Source: Shewanella amazonensis SB2B
Lineage (GTDB): Bacteria; Pseudomonadota; Gammaproteobacteria; Enterobacterales; Shewanellaceae
Length of the DNA stretch: 64,000 nucleotides
Assembly (NCBI RefSeq): GCF_000015245.1
Contig: NC_008700.1
Location: forward strand, 688,001 to 752,000
Direction: 5' to 3'
Shown here one piece after another: positions 8,656-18,313 of the stretch (the stretch's first letter is position 1; each line of letters begins with the position of its first letter). A program made the position numbers and the translations under genes. A model generated the notes under the pieces. That model was not told the origin of the DNA and searched no databases. It worked only from the letters and a program-made list of their open reading frames with translations.

Positions 8656-9687
8656 TTACCAACTGCGTTGGCAAGGCTTGGGTAAACGTGAGTCGTCAAC
8701 GCTGATGGTGTGGAGTACATCGCCCATTGAGGCCTGGAACGCCTCGGCCTCGGCGAGTCCCGGCAGTGCCGGGAAGGCTCCCGGGCGGCTTACTGCCAGC
8801 GCGCCGCAGCCAATAGCAAAGCCGAGGGCGTCTTTGAAGGTGGTCTCGCTTTCAAGCAGGGTATCCAATCCATCCCGGGCAATGCGATGCAGCAGGCCGC
8901 CAATAAAACCATCCCCCCCTGCGGTGGTATCCACCACATCCATTTTGGGCACCGGTAAGGTCAGGCATTGTTTACCGGTAAAGGCGCGTATCGGATTGCC
9001 GCCATCTGTTATCAACAGCAGCTTGCAGCCGGAGTCTAGCAGCTGTTGGATAAAGCCTTGTGGCTCGCTGCCTGCCAGATATTCAAGTTCTTCCTGTGCG
9101 AACTTAAGTACGTGGGCCTTGTGTACCAAGCTCATCACGGTTGCTTTGCAGGCGGCGCCGCCTTGCCACAGGTTGTGGCGCAGGTTCACATCCACACTTA
9201 CGGCAAGGCCAGCGGCAACGGCTCTGTCGGCCATTGTCAGGGTTGCCTCTGCACTTTGGGCCGTCGTCAGGGTATTGCTGCACAGGTGCAACACAGCGGT
9301 ATTCTCAAACCAACTGGCCTCTGCGACGCTGGCATCAAACAGGGTGTCGGCGCCGCCATCGCGGTAGAAGCTGAAGCTGCGATCGCCATCATCATTCAAA
9401 TGCACGAAGGCGAGTGATGTCGGGGCACTGCTATGGCGCCCGAGCAGGCTGATGTCCACGCCATAGCGCACCAGCGAGTTGGCCAGGAAATCGCCGAACG
9501 TGTCTTTTCCCACCAAACCAGCAAAGCGTGCCTGGCCACCGAGTTTGGCCACTGCCACTGCAGCATTGGCCGGTGCGCCGCCCGGGTACTGACGATAACA
9601 GGGTAACATCAGGCCATCGTCCTCATCGCTGCCGGTACATAGAAAATCAATCAGGGCTTCCCCAAAACACAGCACCCTTTTGCTCAT
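8656..9687 (-). CDS. PfkB-family sugar kinase, probable fructokinase
   Basis: 343 residues. The N-terminus VLCFGEALIDFL and PGGAPANAAVAVAKLGG are the first PfkB signature, and DTTAGGDGFIGGLL is the second, with the catalytic base Asp in GGDGF. The usual GAGD reads AGGD, a minor change. It phosphorylates a furanose sugar with ATP. In this operon the likely substrate is fructose made from mannose by the neighbouring isomerase, feeding glycolysis as fructose 6-phosphate. The ATG overlaps the TGA of the permease gene (ATGA at 9684-9687), indicating translational coupling. Confidence 0.85.
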   Translation of the reverse strand: MSKRVLCFGEALIDFLCTGSDEDDGLMLPCYRQYPGGAPANAAVAVAKLGGQARFAGLVGKDTFGDFLANSLVRYGVDISLLGRHSSAPTSLAFVHLNDDGDRSFSFYRDGGADTLFDASVAEASWFENTAVLHLCSNTLTTAQSAEATLTMADRAVAAGLAVSVDVNLRHNLWQGGAACKATVMSLVHKAHVLKFAQEELEYLAGSEPQGFIQQLLDSGCKLLLITDGGNPIRAFTGKQCLTLPVPKMDVVDTTAGGDGFIGGLLHRIARDGLDTLLESETTFKDALGFAIGCGALAVSRPGAFPALPGLAEAEAFQASMGDVLHTISVDDSRLPKPCQRSW

Positions 9688-10925
9688 GACGCAGTTTCTC
9701 CATTCATCCGGTTACGGGCAAAAAAGGCATACCAACAAATATAAAAATAACAAAAGGTTGGCACGATAAAGCTCAGCTGAACACCCACGTTATCGGCTAC
9801 AACGCCCTGAATAACCGGCAGTAGGGCGCCGCCCACAATCGCCTGACACAGAAGCCCGGAACCACGACTGGTCAGCTCGCCCAGGCCTTCAATGGCCAGG
9901 GTGAAGATGGTGGGGAACATGATGGAGTTGAAAAAGCCCACCGCCAACACGGCCACCAAGGCCAGCTCACCGCTGGACACTATGGTGAGCATCAGCAGCA
10001 GGTTGGCAAACACCGCATTGGCCGCCAGCACCATCGCGGGATTAAAGCGGCGGGTGAGGGCTGCACCGGCGAAGCGGCCTATCATGGCGCCGCCCCAATA
10101 CCAGGACACCAGCTCTGCAGCACTCTTCTCATCCAAACCGCCAATGCTGGGCTCGGCAAAGTAGTTCACCAAAAAGCTGCCAATAGATACCTCGGCGCCA
10201 ACGTAAAGGAATATCGCCAGTGCGCCCAAGAGCAGGCGTTTATGACTGAGCAGCGAACCTTTATGGCGATGGTCTACCCCCATGTCGGCGTGTTTGACCT
10301 TGCCGCCGAGGAAAATAAAGCCCACCGCAATGATGCCAATCACAGCGGCCAGCAGCAGATAGGGTAACTGCACCGCTTCATGGGTACCGGCGGCCGCGCC
10401 GAAAATCAGCAGGCTGCCGAAGAGTGGCCCCAGAGTATGGCCGAGGGAGTTGAGGGCCTGGGCCAGATTCAGACGACTGGCGGCAGTGCGCTCGGGCCCG
10501 AGGCGCGCAACAAAAGGGTTAGCCGATACCTGCAGTATGGTAATGCCTGAGGCCAGCACAAACAGCGCCAGCAGGAACAGCGCATACTGTTCCAGGCTGG
10601 ACGCCGGGTAAAACAGCAGGCAGCCGGTGGCCATGGTGCTCAGGCCAAAGATGATGCCCCGCAGGTAGCCGATGCGGGCGATGAGGACACCGGCCAGTGG
10701 TGATACCAGAAAGTAGGCTCCGAAGAAGCAGAACTGCACCAACATGGCTTGGGTGTAACTAAGGTCAAATATACCCTTGAGGTGCGGAATAAGAATGTCG
10801 TTCAGCGCGGTGATAAAGCCCCAGATGAAAAACAAACTGGTCATGGCGCCAAACAGCAACTGCTGGTGGCTTTGGGCTGGTGCAGCGCTGCCGTTTTGTG
10901 GGGTGGTGGATGAAACGAAGGCCAT
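9684..10925 (-). CDS. MFS sugar:proton symporter, FucP/GluP type
   Basis: 413 residues with about 12 membrane helices. The segments FFIWGFITALNDILIPHLKG and QVSANPFVARLGPERTAASRLNLAQALNSLG are hallmarks of the FucP/GluP branch (fucose, glucose/galactose and mannose permeases) of the major facilitator superfamily. It probably imports mannose, or a short mannoside, released outside or in the periplasm by the two GH92 enzymes. The start follows the upstream gene's stop by three bases, with AGGGAA eight bases before the ATG inside that gene's end. Confidence 0.85.
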   Translation of the reverse strand: MAFVSSTTPQNGSAAPAQSHQQLLFGAMTSLFFIWGFITALNDILIPHLKGIFDLSYTQAMLVQFCFFGAYFLVSPLAGVLIARIGYLRGIIFGLSTMATGCLLFYPASSLEQYALFLLALFVLASGITILQVSANPFVARLGPERTAASRLNLAQALNSLGHTLGPLFGSLLIFGAAAGTHEAVQLPYLLLAAVIGIIAVGFIFLGGKVKHADMGVDHRHKGSLLSHKRLLLGALAIFLYVGAEVSIGSFLVNYFAEPSIGGLDEKSAAELVSWYWGGAMIGRFAGAALTRRFNPAMVLAANAVFANLLLMLTIVSSGELALVAVLAVGFFNSIMFPTIFTLAIEGLGELTSRGSGLLCQAIVGGALLPVIQGVVADNVGVQLSFIVPTFCYFYICWYAFFARNRMNGETAS

Positions 10926-10928
10926 GGC

Positions 10929-13478
10929 TTAGTTCCCTGTCAGTGAAAATGAAGGAGGACGGTCAGTTTTGGCCTGACCAAAGGCCGGGTTTGGCTTATC
11001 GCTGAGCTTAAATTCCAGACTGGTTTTGTGGTCTATATACTCCGGCGAAATAAAGCTCTTCAGGTTTGGATGGCCATTAAGCACTACTTCATCGATATAG
11101 AGCCTGTCGTTGCTGGCGCCGGGCGCGCGAATGCTGAGCTTGCCAATCTCGGCCGCTTCAAACACGGGGGCGGCCAGTACCAGTTCGGCGCGGCCCGGCA
11201 GCATGGGGTAAAGCCCGAGTGCCGAAAACACGTACCAGGATGACATCTGTCCCAAATCGTCCTGCCCGGGAATGCCTTTTGGCGTTGGCAGCCACAGGGT
11301 GTTCAGGGTTTCGCGCACTACCTTCTGGGTTTTATAGGCGGCGCCTGTATGCAGGTACATCCAGGGGCTGTTGATGGACGGCTGATTGGACACATCGGCA
11401 TAAAAGGCATCATCGCGAAACAGCACATAGCTGCCATCGGGCTTGATAAAGTGGCTATCGAGTCGCGCTTCCATAGCCGCATCACCGCCGAGCAGTGCTG
11501 ACATGCCGGCACCATCAAAGGGCAGCATCCACAGATACTGAGCCGGGCTGCCTTCGACAAAGAGATGCGGGCTTGCGGGATCAAAGTCTGCCTTCCAGCT
11601 GCCATCTTTGTTACGGCCCTGAATGTAGCCCAGCTTGTCGGTGGCTTTGGGGTTGTAGAGGTTTTTCCAGTAGCCGGCGCGGGCGAGCATCTCGTCGCTC
11701 TGGCTTTGCTTGCCAAGACGTGCCGCCAGCTGCGAGAGGGCGAAATCGGCGCTCACCTGCTCCAGGGTTTCGCTGGCGCCTTCCCAGCTATTGGATTGGT
11801 CGGAAATGTAATTGAGCGACAGCCACTGATCCAGCGACGGGCGCTGACCTCGGCAGAACACCGGGCAGCCGGTGTTGCCAAGGTCAAACTGGGTCGGCTC
11901 GGTAGCAGCCTTGTACAGTGACTGATAGGCCTCTTTGACGGCAAAGTCATCGGCGCCAAAGGCGACAAAATTGGCAATGGCGATGGTGGAAGGATCGCCG
12001 GACATCACCGAGGTGGGTCCTGAATTGTGGGTCCATCTGTCCCACACACCGCCGTATTGATTGGCCTGATTGAGCATCGACTGGGCCATGTCGGAGCCAA
12101 CTTTGGGCTCCATCAGGCTGATAAGTTGCAGCTGCGAGCGATACACATCCCACAGCGAATAGTTGGCGTATTGTGCCTGCTGGCCCTGACTCAGGCGGTG
12201 TACCGTGCCATCGAAGCCGGTGTACTCGCCATTGACGTCACTGAACAGATTAGGGTGGTGCAGGGCATGGTAAAGCGCGGTGTAAAAGGTGGTCAGCCGG
12301 TTTTTGGCATCCACGGGGTCGGCAGCAACGGCGACCTTGGCGAGGGTATCGTTCCAGCGTTGATTGGCCGCCGCTTCCACCGCGGCAAAGTCCTTATGGG
12401 CCTGCTCGGCAATCAGATTTTGGCGGGCATTGGCTTCACTTACGTAAGAGATACCCACCCGCATGGTGACCTTTTGCTGCACTGAGGTATCCAGCTCAAG
12501 CCACAGGCCTGAACCCTTGCCCAATTCGGGGACGCCCTTGGGGCCATAGCCGGTACCGCCCTCGCTGTAGCTGGCGCCGGGCCGCATCTTGTCATCCTGC
12601 CAGCCGCCGCTGGAGGTCACAGGTACATCGAGTTTGGCGACAAAGTGCAGGGTGTAATAGCTGTAGCGGTTGGCTTCACCCAAATAGCCGCAGAAGTTAC
12701 CGCTGGTAACTGAGCCTGTGATTTCACCGGTCTCGGGGTGAAAGCGGGTGCTTGCCTTTTCGCTGCCAAGCTGGTTATAGGCGGTGCGAAACAGCAGTTT
12801 GGCGGCGGCGTCTTTGGGGAAGGCAAACTCAGCGATGCCGCTGCGCTCCGTGGCGCTTAAATTCACACCAACGCCGTTATCCAGGGTGATGCGGTAGCTG
12901 CCCGGGCGCACACTTTCATTGGCGTGGCTGTAACCCACGCTGTAGTAAGTGTCCATCAGGTCTGTGTCGGGTGAATGCTTGATAGGCTCTAAAAAAGGCA
13001 GCACAGGCACTTCGCCGGAGGCGCCAAGGCAGCCGGTGCCTGACAGGCGGGTAAAGCTGAAACCCTTAACGCGGGTGGCATCGTAGTTGTAACCGCCGGG
13101 GGAGACAGGAATGCGTACCTTTTCTTCCAGCACCCGCTTTTTCAGCCCTTCACTTTCATTCAGCAGCGCCTCGGTATAGGCGTGCTCGGGACCAAAGTTG
13201 AACATGCCAAAGGGCAGTGAGGCGCCCACAGCCACGTTGGCGGCCTGGCGATGGTTGAATACCCCCTGGCTGCCAATCAAAGGGTCAACAAAGTCCACCG
13301 GCTGTTTAATCCAGTTGGGGGCCGTTGCGTTAGCATTGGTAGTAGCGTTAACGGCAGTAGTCGCCGGGTTGGCCTGCTGGTTTCGATTTGTATCGGCTTC
13401 GCTGCTGCAGCCACTGAGCGAGATGGCGCCAAGCGCGGCAGAAACGGCGATGCCGATGAGGGTACGAGGTATGTGCAT
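10929..13478 (-). CDS. GH92 alpha-mannosidase, lipoprotein
   Basis: 849 residues. The N-terminus has a lipoprotein signal with lipobox LSGC near residues 21-24, so it is membrane anchored, facing periplasm or cell surface. The GH92 fold shows VDPLIGSQGVFNH with ASLPFGMFNFGPEH (N-terminal beta-sandwich), RWTHNSGPTSVMSGDP, FVEGSPAQYLWMLPFD (near 640; family general-acid Glu region) and GQDDLGQMSSWYVFSALG (near 740; family catalytic Asp region). GH92 enzymes are calcium-dependent inverting exo-alpha-mannosidases acting on alpha-1,2/1,3/1,4/1,6 mannose links; the linkage cannot be read here. It has the HNSG variant where its neighbour has GHETWTM, suggesting different specificity. AAGGA lies six bases before the ATG. 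Confidence 0.9.
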   Translation of the reverse strand: MHIPRTLIGIAVSAALGAISLSGCSSEADTNRNQQANPATTAVNATTNANATAPNWIKQPVDFVDPLIGSQGVFNHRQAANVAVGASLPFGMFNFGPEHAYTEALLNESEGLKKRVLEEKVRIPVSPGGYNYDATRVKGFSFTRLSGTGCLGASGEVPVLPFLEPIKHSPDTDLMDTYYSVGYSHANESVRPGSYRITLDNGVGVNLSATERSGIAEFAFPKDAAAKLLFRTAYNQLGSEKASTRFHPETGEITGSVTSGNFCGYLGEANRYSYYTLHFVAKLDVPVTSSGGWQDDKMRPGASYSEGGTGYGPKGVPELGKGSGLWLELDTSVQQKVTMRVGISYVSEANARQNLIAEQAHKDFAAVEAAANQRWNDTLAKVAVAADPVDAKNRLTTFYTALYHALHHPNLFSDVNGEYTGFDGTVHRLSQGQQAQYANYSLWDVYRSQLQLISLMEPKVGSDMAQSMLNQANQYGGVWDRWTHNSGPTSVMSGDPSTIAIANFVAFGADDFAVKEAYQSLYKAATEPTQFDLGNTGCPVFCRGQRPSLDQWLSLNYISDQSNSWEGASETLEQVSADFALSQLAARLGKQSQSDEMLARAGYWKNLYNPKATDKLGYIQGRNKDGSWKADFDPASPHLFVEGSPAQYLWMLPFDGAGMSALLGGDAAMEARLDSHFIKPDGSYVLFRDDAFYADVSNQPSINSPWMYLHTGAAYKTQKVVRETLNTLWLPTPKGIPGQDDLGQMSSWYVFSALGLYPMLPGRAELVLAAPVFEAAEIGKLSIRAPGASNDRLYIDEVVLNGHPNLKSFISPEYIDHKTSLEFKLSDKPNPAFGQAKTDRPPSFSLTGN

Positions 13479-13523
13479 TGTCTGTCCTTGTTTGTCCTTT
13501 TCCGTTTTTGACTATGGACGTTT

Positions 13524-15878
13524 TTAGTTTTTGTAAGGGCTCATGGCCTTGGGGCGGGTATCAATTGCCATGCCCCAGGCTTTGTTCGGCGTAGCTGCCA
13601 TCTCAAACACCAGCTCGCCACCGGCCATGATGTCATCGTGGTGCAGATAGCTTCGATTTAGCGGCTTGCCATTCAGACTGACGCTGGCAATGTACAGCTT
13701 GTCCTTGGACAGCCCCTTGGCGATAACCTTAAAGTGCTTGCCGTTACTGAGATTGAGAGTCACCTCAGGCAGCTGCGGCGCGCCAATCACGTAGGTCATA
13801 TCCCCCGGCGTCACCGGGTAAAAGCCCATGGCTGAGAACAGATACCAGGCCGACATCTGACCCACATCGTCGTTACCGGCGAGGCCCGATGGCGTGTCAT
13901 TTGACAGGGTATCCATGATTTGGCGGATACGTGCCTGGGTCATCCAGGGGGCGCCGGCGTGGTTGTATAGATAAGCAATGTGGTGGCTTGGCTCGTTGCC
14001 GTGGGCGTACTGGCCAATCAAACCGGCGATATCCTCATGTTCCTTGATTTTGTCGGCATGGAGCGGACGGGTAAAAAGCTCATCCAAACGCTCGATAAAG
14101 GCGCCGTCGCCCCCCTTGATATCGATAAGCCCCGCCACATCGTGGGGTACATAGAAGCTGTACTGGAAGCTGTTGCCCTCGGTAAAGGGGCCCATGTACT
14201 TGGCTTCTTCCACGTCGAAGTCTTTGTCCCAGTGGCCTTTGCTGTCGCGGCCGCGGGCAAATTTGGTTTCGGGATCAAACACGTTACGCCAGCTCTGGGC
14301 GCGCTTGTCGAAGGCTTTGGCGATGTCTGTTTCGCCCATGCTCTGTGCCATGCGGGCGATGGCAAAGTCATCGTAGGCGTATTCCAGGGTGATGGACACT
14401 GACTCGGGCAGCACATCCATGGGCACATAGCCGTATTTAAGATACTCAGGGATGGCATCGTAGTTGGGGTGGTTGGCGGTGGCGGTCATGGCATCCAGCG
14501 CCCGCTCTCCATCAAAGCCGCGAATACCCTTTTGCCAGGCGTCGCTGATAACAGAGACAGCATGGTAGCCAATCATGGTCCAGGTCTCGTGGCCCTGAAA
14601 AGACCATATCGGCAGGATACGGTCATAGCTCTGGTCATAATGGGCCAGCATGGAGTTAATCATGTCCGGCACCCGCTCGGGGGACACCAGAGTCAGCAGC
14701 GGATGCAGGGCGCGGTAGGTATCCCACAGTGAAAAAAGGCTGTAGTGGGGAAAGTCGGCCTTATGGATTTCACCATCTACACCGAGGTACTCGCCATTGA
14801 CGTCCTGATACAGACTCGGTGCCTGCAGCGCGTGGTAGAACGCGGTATAGAACTGGCGCTTTTGCGACTGGTCGCCCTTGGCTTCCATCCGTTCAAGCTC
14901 GGTCTGCCAGGCGGCGTTGGCGTCGCTGCGTACCTTGTCAAAATCCCAGTGGGGCAGCTCGCTGGTTAAGTTATCCAGCGCATTACTCTTATCCACTGCT
15001 GATATGCCCACTTTTACCAAAAGCGGCGCCTGATGGGGGTTATCGAATCGAGCCAGCACCTTCACCGCCTTACCCGCAGTAAAAGGGATGCGGCTGTTGA
15101 CTATGGTGGAGTGCTTGCCATCTTTCTTGTCGAGACAGCCCATGCAGCGGTAGCGGGCGTTGTCTTCGTTGATAAGTTCAATGTCGTCGAAAGGGCGGGA
15201 GAAACGGATGGCGAAGTACATGGGCCGCTCGTGCGCCCAGCCGTTGGAGCGACGCGAGGTGATAAGGGTGCTGTCGTCCACCACCCGCACATCGCTCCAA
15301 ATCACCTTATTGGCAAAGTTGTAGATGCCGTGGGTCAAATCAATCAGTACATGGCCCTGATGGGTTTCGGGGAAGCTGTACCTGTGCATGCCGGTGCGAG
15401 CGGTAGTGGTGAGTTCGGCATCGATTTGATAATCGGTGAGTTTAACCCGGTAGTAGCCGGGTGAGGCTTCTTCATCGTCGTGGCTGAAACGGGAGCGATA
15501 GCCACTGTCTGGATCTGTCGCCGTGCCTGGCTCTGTGTGGGGAGTGCCTGTCATCGGCATAATCAAGAGATCGCCCAGATCCGAGTGGCCTGTGCCGCTG
15601 AAATGCGTGTGGGAGAAGCCAACTATGGTGCTGTCGTCATAGTGGTAACCGGCGCAGCGCTTGTAGATTTCGCTTTGAGGCGATACGCCACGCATGGGAT
15701 TGTCGGTATCGGGGCTTAACTGCACCATGCCGAAGGGCACAACGGCACCGGGAAAGGTATGGCCATCGCCGCCTGTGCCGATGAAAGGGTCAACCCATTG
15801 AGTGAGATCTTCGGCATGCAGCTGAAGGCTGCCCAGCAGCACACAGGTCAGCAGCGACCATTTTGTTAACATTCCCAT
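13524..15878 (-). CDS. GH92 alpha-mannosidase, secreted
   Basis: 784 residues with a signal peptide (about residues 1-22, ending LQLHA) and no lipobox. GH92 motifs are all present: DPFIGTGGDGHTFPGAVVPFGM with QLSPDTDN, WSFQGHETWTMIGYHAV, FTEGNSFQYSFYVPHDVAG (near 567, general-acid Glu region) and GNDDVGQMSAWYLFSAMGFYP (near 666, catalytic Asp region). This is the classical alpha-1,2-mannosidase-like version. It is the first gene of the operon, read away from the LacI regulator; GGAG lies eight bases before the first ATG. Together the two GH92 paralogues would trim mannose from yeast or algal mannans or high-mannose glycans. Confidence 0.9.
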   Translation of the reverse strand: MGMLTKWSLLTCVLLGSLQLHAEDLTQWVDPFIGTGGDGHTFPGAVVPFGMVQLSPDTDNPMRGVSPQSEIYKRCAGYHYDDSTIVGFSHTHFSGTGHSDLGDLLIMPMTGTPHTEPGTATDPDSGYRSRFSHDDEEASPGYYRVKLTDYQIDAELTTTARTGMHRYSFPETHQGHVLIDLTHGIYNFANKVIWSDVRVVDDSTLITSRRSNGWAHERPMYFAIRFSRPFDDIELINEDNARYRCMGCLDKKDGKHSTIVNSRIPFTAGKAVKVLARFDNPHQAPLLVKVGISAVDKSNALDNLTSELPHWDFDKVRSDANAAWQTELERMEAKGDQSQKRQFYTAFYHALQAPSLYQDVNGEYLGVDGEIHKADFPHYSLFSLWDTYRALHPLLTLVSPERVPDMINSMLAHYDQSYDRILPIWSFQGHETWTMIGYHAVSVISDAWQKGIRGFDGERALDAMTATANHPNYDAIPEYLKYGYVPMDVLPESVSITLEYAYDDFAIARMAQSMGETDIAKAFDKRAQSWRNVFDPETKFARGRDSKGHWDKDFDVEEAKYMGPFTEGNSFQYSFYVPHDVAGLIDIKGGDGAFIERLDELFTRPLHADKIKEHEDIAGLIGQYAHGNEPSHHIAYLYNHAGAPWMTQARIRQIMDTLSNDTPSGLAGNDDVGQMSAWYLFSAMGFYPVTPGDMTYVIGAPQLPEVTLNLSNGKHFKVIAKGLSKDKLYIASVSLNGKPLNRSYLHHDDIMAGGELVFEMAATPNKAWGMAIDTRPKAMSPYKN

Positions 15879-15935
15879 CCGCAGGGCTCCTTGCTGTTTT
15901 CTTTTTTAGGCAATGGGTTAGTATGGATAAAATGC

Positions 15936-15953
15936 AATTGGAACGTTCCAATT
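15936..15953. promoter_or_regulatory. LacI-family operator in the divergent promoter region
   Basis: AATTGGAACGTTCCAATT is a perfect 18-bp palindrome with a central CG, the form bound by LacI/GalR regulators. It lies 57 bases upstream of the first mannosidase ATG and 84 bases upstream of the regulator ATG, so one bound dimer could control both directions. A TATAAT-like box on the plus strand at 15979-15984 may belong to the regulator promoter. No second copy was noticed in the window. Confidence 0.8.
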
Positions 15954-16037
15954 TGTGTTAATATAATTAGTGGCTGGTTATAATTCAAACCCTTTTGATG
16001 TGCTGGCGACTCTTCAGACCAGACTCAGGGAACAGGA

Positions 16038-17057
16038 ATGCAGGCAAAAACAACCAAGAAAAACGTGACTGTGATTGATGTGGCCAAGGCCGCAGGCGTC
16101 TCCAAATCTACCGTGTCGCTGGTGCTGCAGGGCAGTGACAAGGTTAATCCCGCTACCCGCGACAAGGTGCAGGCGGCCATGGCCGAACTGGGTTATGTAT
16201 ACAACCGGGAGGCAGCATCGCTCAGAGGCAAGCGCTCCAATCTGGTGGCGATTGTCATCAACGACCTGACCAACCCCTACTCAGCGCAGCTAGCAGTCGG
16301 GCTTGAGGCCAATATCCGTCGTATGGGACTTTTCTCTATGGTGGTTAACTCAGGTGAAGACAAAGACACCCAAGGCCAGTTGGTGCAGAGTCTCAAAGAA
16401 TACAACGTGGCTGCCTTTGTGATCTGTCCTGCCCCCGGTACAGATGCTGACTGGGTGAATCAGCTCGCGGCCACGGTGCCCGTAATCCATATAATGCGTG
16501 AGATAACGGGGGCCAAGGTGCCTACAGTGCTGCCCGATAACCAGGCCGGTACGCTGGCCTCGACCCGCCATTTGCTGAGTCAGGGTTATACCCGCATCGG
16601 ATTTTTCGGCGGTAATCAGCGTATCTCAGATTACGGCGAGCGTTTGGCAGGCTTTAAGGCGGCGCTGGCAGAAGCAGGGCTTGAGCCTGCAGGAGTGTGG
16701 GAGACGGCGCTCACCAATCGCCATGGTGGCCGCCTTGCCATGGCTGAGCTGCTCGCCTCATCAACGCGGCCTGAGGCGCTGGTGTGCTTTACCGATATTG
16801 TGGCCTACGGTGCCATAGAGCAATTAAGACAACAGGGCCTGATGCCTGGCAAAGACATGGCGATAGTCGGATTTGACGATTTGGAAGACTCCAAGCTGAT
16901 GACGCCGGCGCTGAGCAGTATCGCCATTGATGCCGATGCCCTCGGTGCGACGGTATGCCAGGTGTTGGAAGACATCCGCAGCGGTCAGCAGATGCAGGGA
17001 TTGCAGCGACTTCCTGTGCAACTGAAAGCCAGAGGTTCCAGTCTGCGCGCGTGTTAG
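16038..17057 (+). CDS. LacI/GalR-family repressor of the mannoside operon
   Basis: 339 residues. The N-terminal helix-turn-helix VTVIDVAKAAGVSKSTVSLVL (about 10-30) with the hinge helix at LRGKRSNLVAIVINDLTNPY is canonical, followed by a periplasmic-binding-protein-like effector domain (GFFGGNQRISDYGERLAGF, IVGFDDLEDSKLMTPALSSI). It is divergent from the GH92 operon with a perfect operator between, so it very likely represses that operon and itself and is released by mannose or a derivative. The effector identity is inference. Confidence 0.85.
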   Translation: MQAKTTKKNVTVIDVAKAAGVSKSTVSLVLQGSDKVNPATRDKVQAAMAELGYVYNREAASLRGKRSNLVAIVINDLTNPYSAQLAVGLEANIRRMGLFSMVVNSGEDKDTQGQLVQSLKEYNVAAFVICPAPGTDADWVNQLAATVPVIHIMREITGAKVPTVLPDNQAGTLASTRHLLSQGYTRIGFFGGNQRISDYGERLAGFKAALAEAGLEPAGVWETALTNRHGGRLAMAELLASSTRPEALVCFTDIVAYGAIEQLRQQGLMPGKDMAIVGFDDLEDSKLMTPALSSIAIDADALGATVCQVLEDIRSGQQMQGLQRLPVQLKARGSSLRAC

Positions 17058-17075
17058 CCGGTCACAAGCTTAATC

Positions 17076-17100
17076 AAAAGGGCGCCAATGGCGCCCTTTT
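17076..17100. terminator. Bidirectional terminator
   Basis: AAAAGGGCGCC-AATG-GGCGCCCTTTT-type hairpin with A-run on one side and T-run on the other, set between the convergent LacI regulator and M50 protease genes. It serves both. Confidence 0.8.
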
Positions 17101-17113
17101 GATTTCTTGCTGA

Positions 17114-18226
17114 CTAGCTTTGCAGGATTTGCAGCGGCAGACCCAGCAGGCCATCGCCCATACCGGCGAAATACCAGATGATACCGATAAAGGCTGCCAG
17201 GGTGAGGAGATACCACACGGTCGAGAAAATCTGACCGTATCTGTCCAATGGGATCAAATGGCTTTGGTGACGGGCGCGCCACTCGAATAGGATTTCTGCA
17301 CTGCCAATGAGCAGCAAAAAGCCCAGCAGCGCCAGTCCCAGGCTGTAGCTCAGCCAAACCCCAAACACAGCGCCGAGGACACAAAGCAGCAGGCCTGTTT
17401 TGCTGTTCATGGAAAAGCTGATGCTCTTAATCACATGGCCACCATCCAGTGGCAAAATCGGCAGTAGGTTAAACAGGTTCAGAAGCGAGTTAAAGGCGGC
17501 AAGACCTGCGAAAAATGGATTGTCGGTTATCCACCAACCCACAAGGCAGGCCAGCGACATAAAGAGGCCGAAGGTGGGCCCCATGATGGAGATGACGACA
17601 TCCTGCCAGCGAGTATTGATCTTGTCTTCCGACAGGGCCAGACCGCCCATAAAGGGAATAAGATAAAACCCTTTGGTTTTCATGCCGAAATATTTCATCG
17701 CCCGCACATGGCCGTATTCGTGTACGACCAAACAGGCTATCAGCGCCAGGGCAAACTGGAATGAGAACAGCCAGCTATAGGCGGCAAGGCTGGCCCCTGC
17801 CAATACGGCCTTAATGACCTTGGCGCTTTTCAGCAGCTTAAACCCCAGCGATGCCAGGCCCACCAGGCTCAGCTTTTGGGTATTTTGCCGGGGCAGTTCG
17901 GGTTCCTGACGCTCCATGTCTTTTTCGGTACGGGTGCCTTCGGCGAGCACCTGGTCTTCGACCAGGAGGCGATAGTCCAGCTTAAAGGGCTGCCAAATCA
18001 GATCGGTTTCGAGCCGTACCGCAATTTGCTCCGGTGCTTCCTGATTGGGTTGGTGGGATTGAAGATTGAATTCGTGTACCCGCAGGCCGTCATTCTCTAT
18101 GCCTGCTGTCTTTTGTGATACCAATTGGTTATCCCAATAGAGTTCCTGCCAGCCGGCAAGTGAGCCTTCCAACCTCAAGGTTTTTCCAAGACACTGAACT
18201 CTGAGCAATTCCAAAATGCACCTCAT
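17114..18226 (-). CDS. Site-2-protease-like M50 membrane metallopeptidase
   Basis: 370 residues. An N-terminal soluble region of about 120 residues (beta-rich, no family recognised) precedes a membrane domain with HEYGH near residues 167-171 (zinc-binding HExxH inside a helix) and NLLPILPLDGGHV near 250-262 (third zinc ligand Asp). These are the M50 intramembrane-protease signatures. Members cut transmembrane helices of regulators or clip signal-peptide remnants; no anti-sigma target lies nearby. The soluble N-terminal extension is unusual compared with RseP, which carries PDZ domains between its helices. ATG at 18226 is the first in frame; upstream spacing from the DUF4144-like gene is 88 bases. 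Confidence 0.8.
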   Translation of the reverse strand: MRCILELLRVQCLGKTLRLEGSLAGWQELYWDNQLVSQKTAGIENDGLRVHEFNLQSHQPNQEAPEQIAVRLETDLIWQPFKLDYRLLVEDQVLAEGTRTEKDMERQEPELPRQNTQKLSLVGLASLGFKLLKSAKVIKAVLAGASLAAYSWLFSFQFALALIACLVVHEYGHVRAMKYFGMKTKGFYLIPFMGGLALSEDKINTRWQDVVISIMGPTFGLFMSLACLVGWWITDNPFFAGLAAFNSLLNLFNLLPILPLDGGHVIKSISFSMNSKTGLLLCVLGAVFGVWLSYSLGLALLGFLLLIGSAEILFEWRARHQSHLIPLDRYGQIFSTVWYLLTLAAFIGIIWYFAGMGDGLLGLPLQILQS

Positions 18227-18313
18227 TTTTCCCTGCGGTAAACACGCATCTGACCATCAGCATGGCCATACACAATAAATTGGCGAGCATCATAGCGGGA
18301 AATACGGGCTTTT

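Noticed and set aside
15954..15984. Full sigma-70 promoter for the LacI gene
   Set aside because: The TATAAT at 15979 has no acceptable -35 at the right spacing, so only the operator was listed with confidence.
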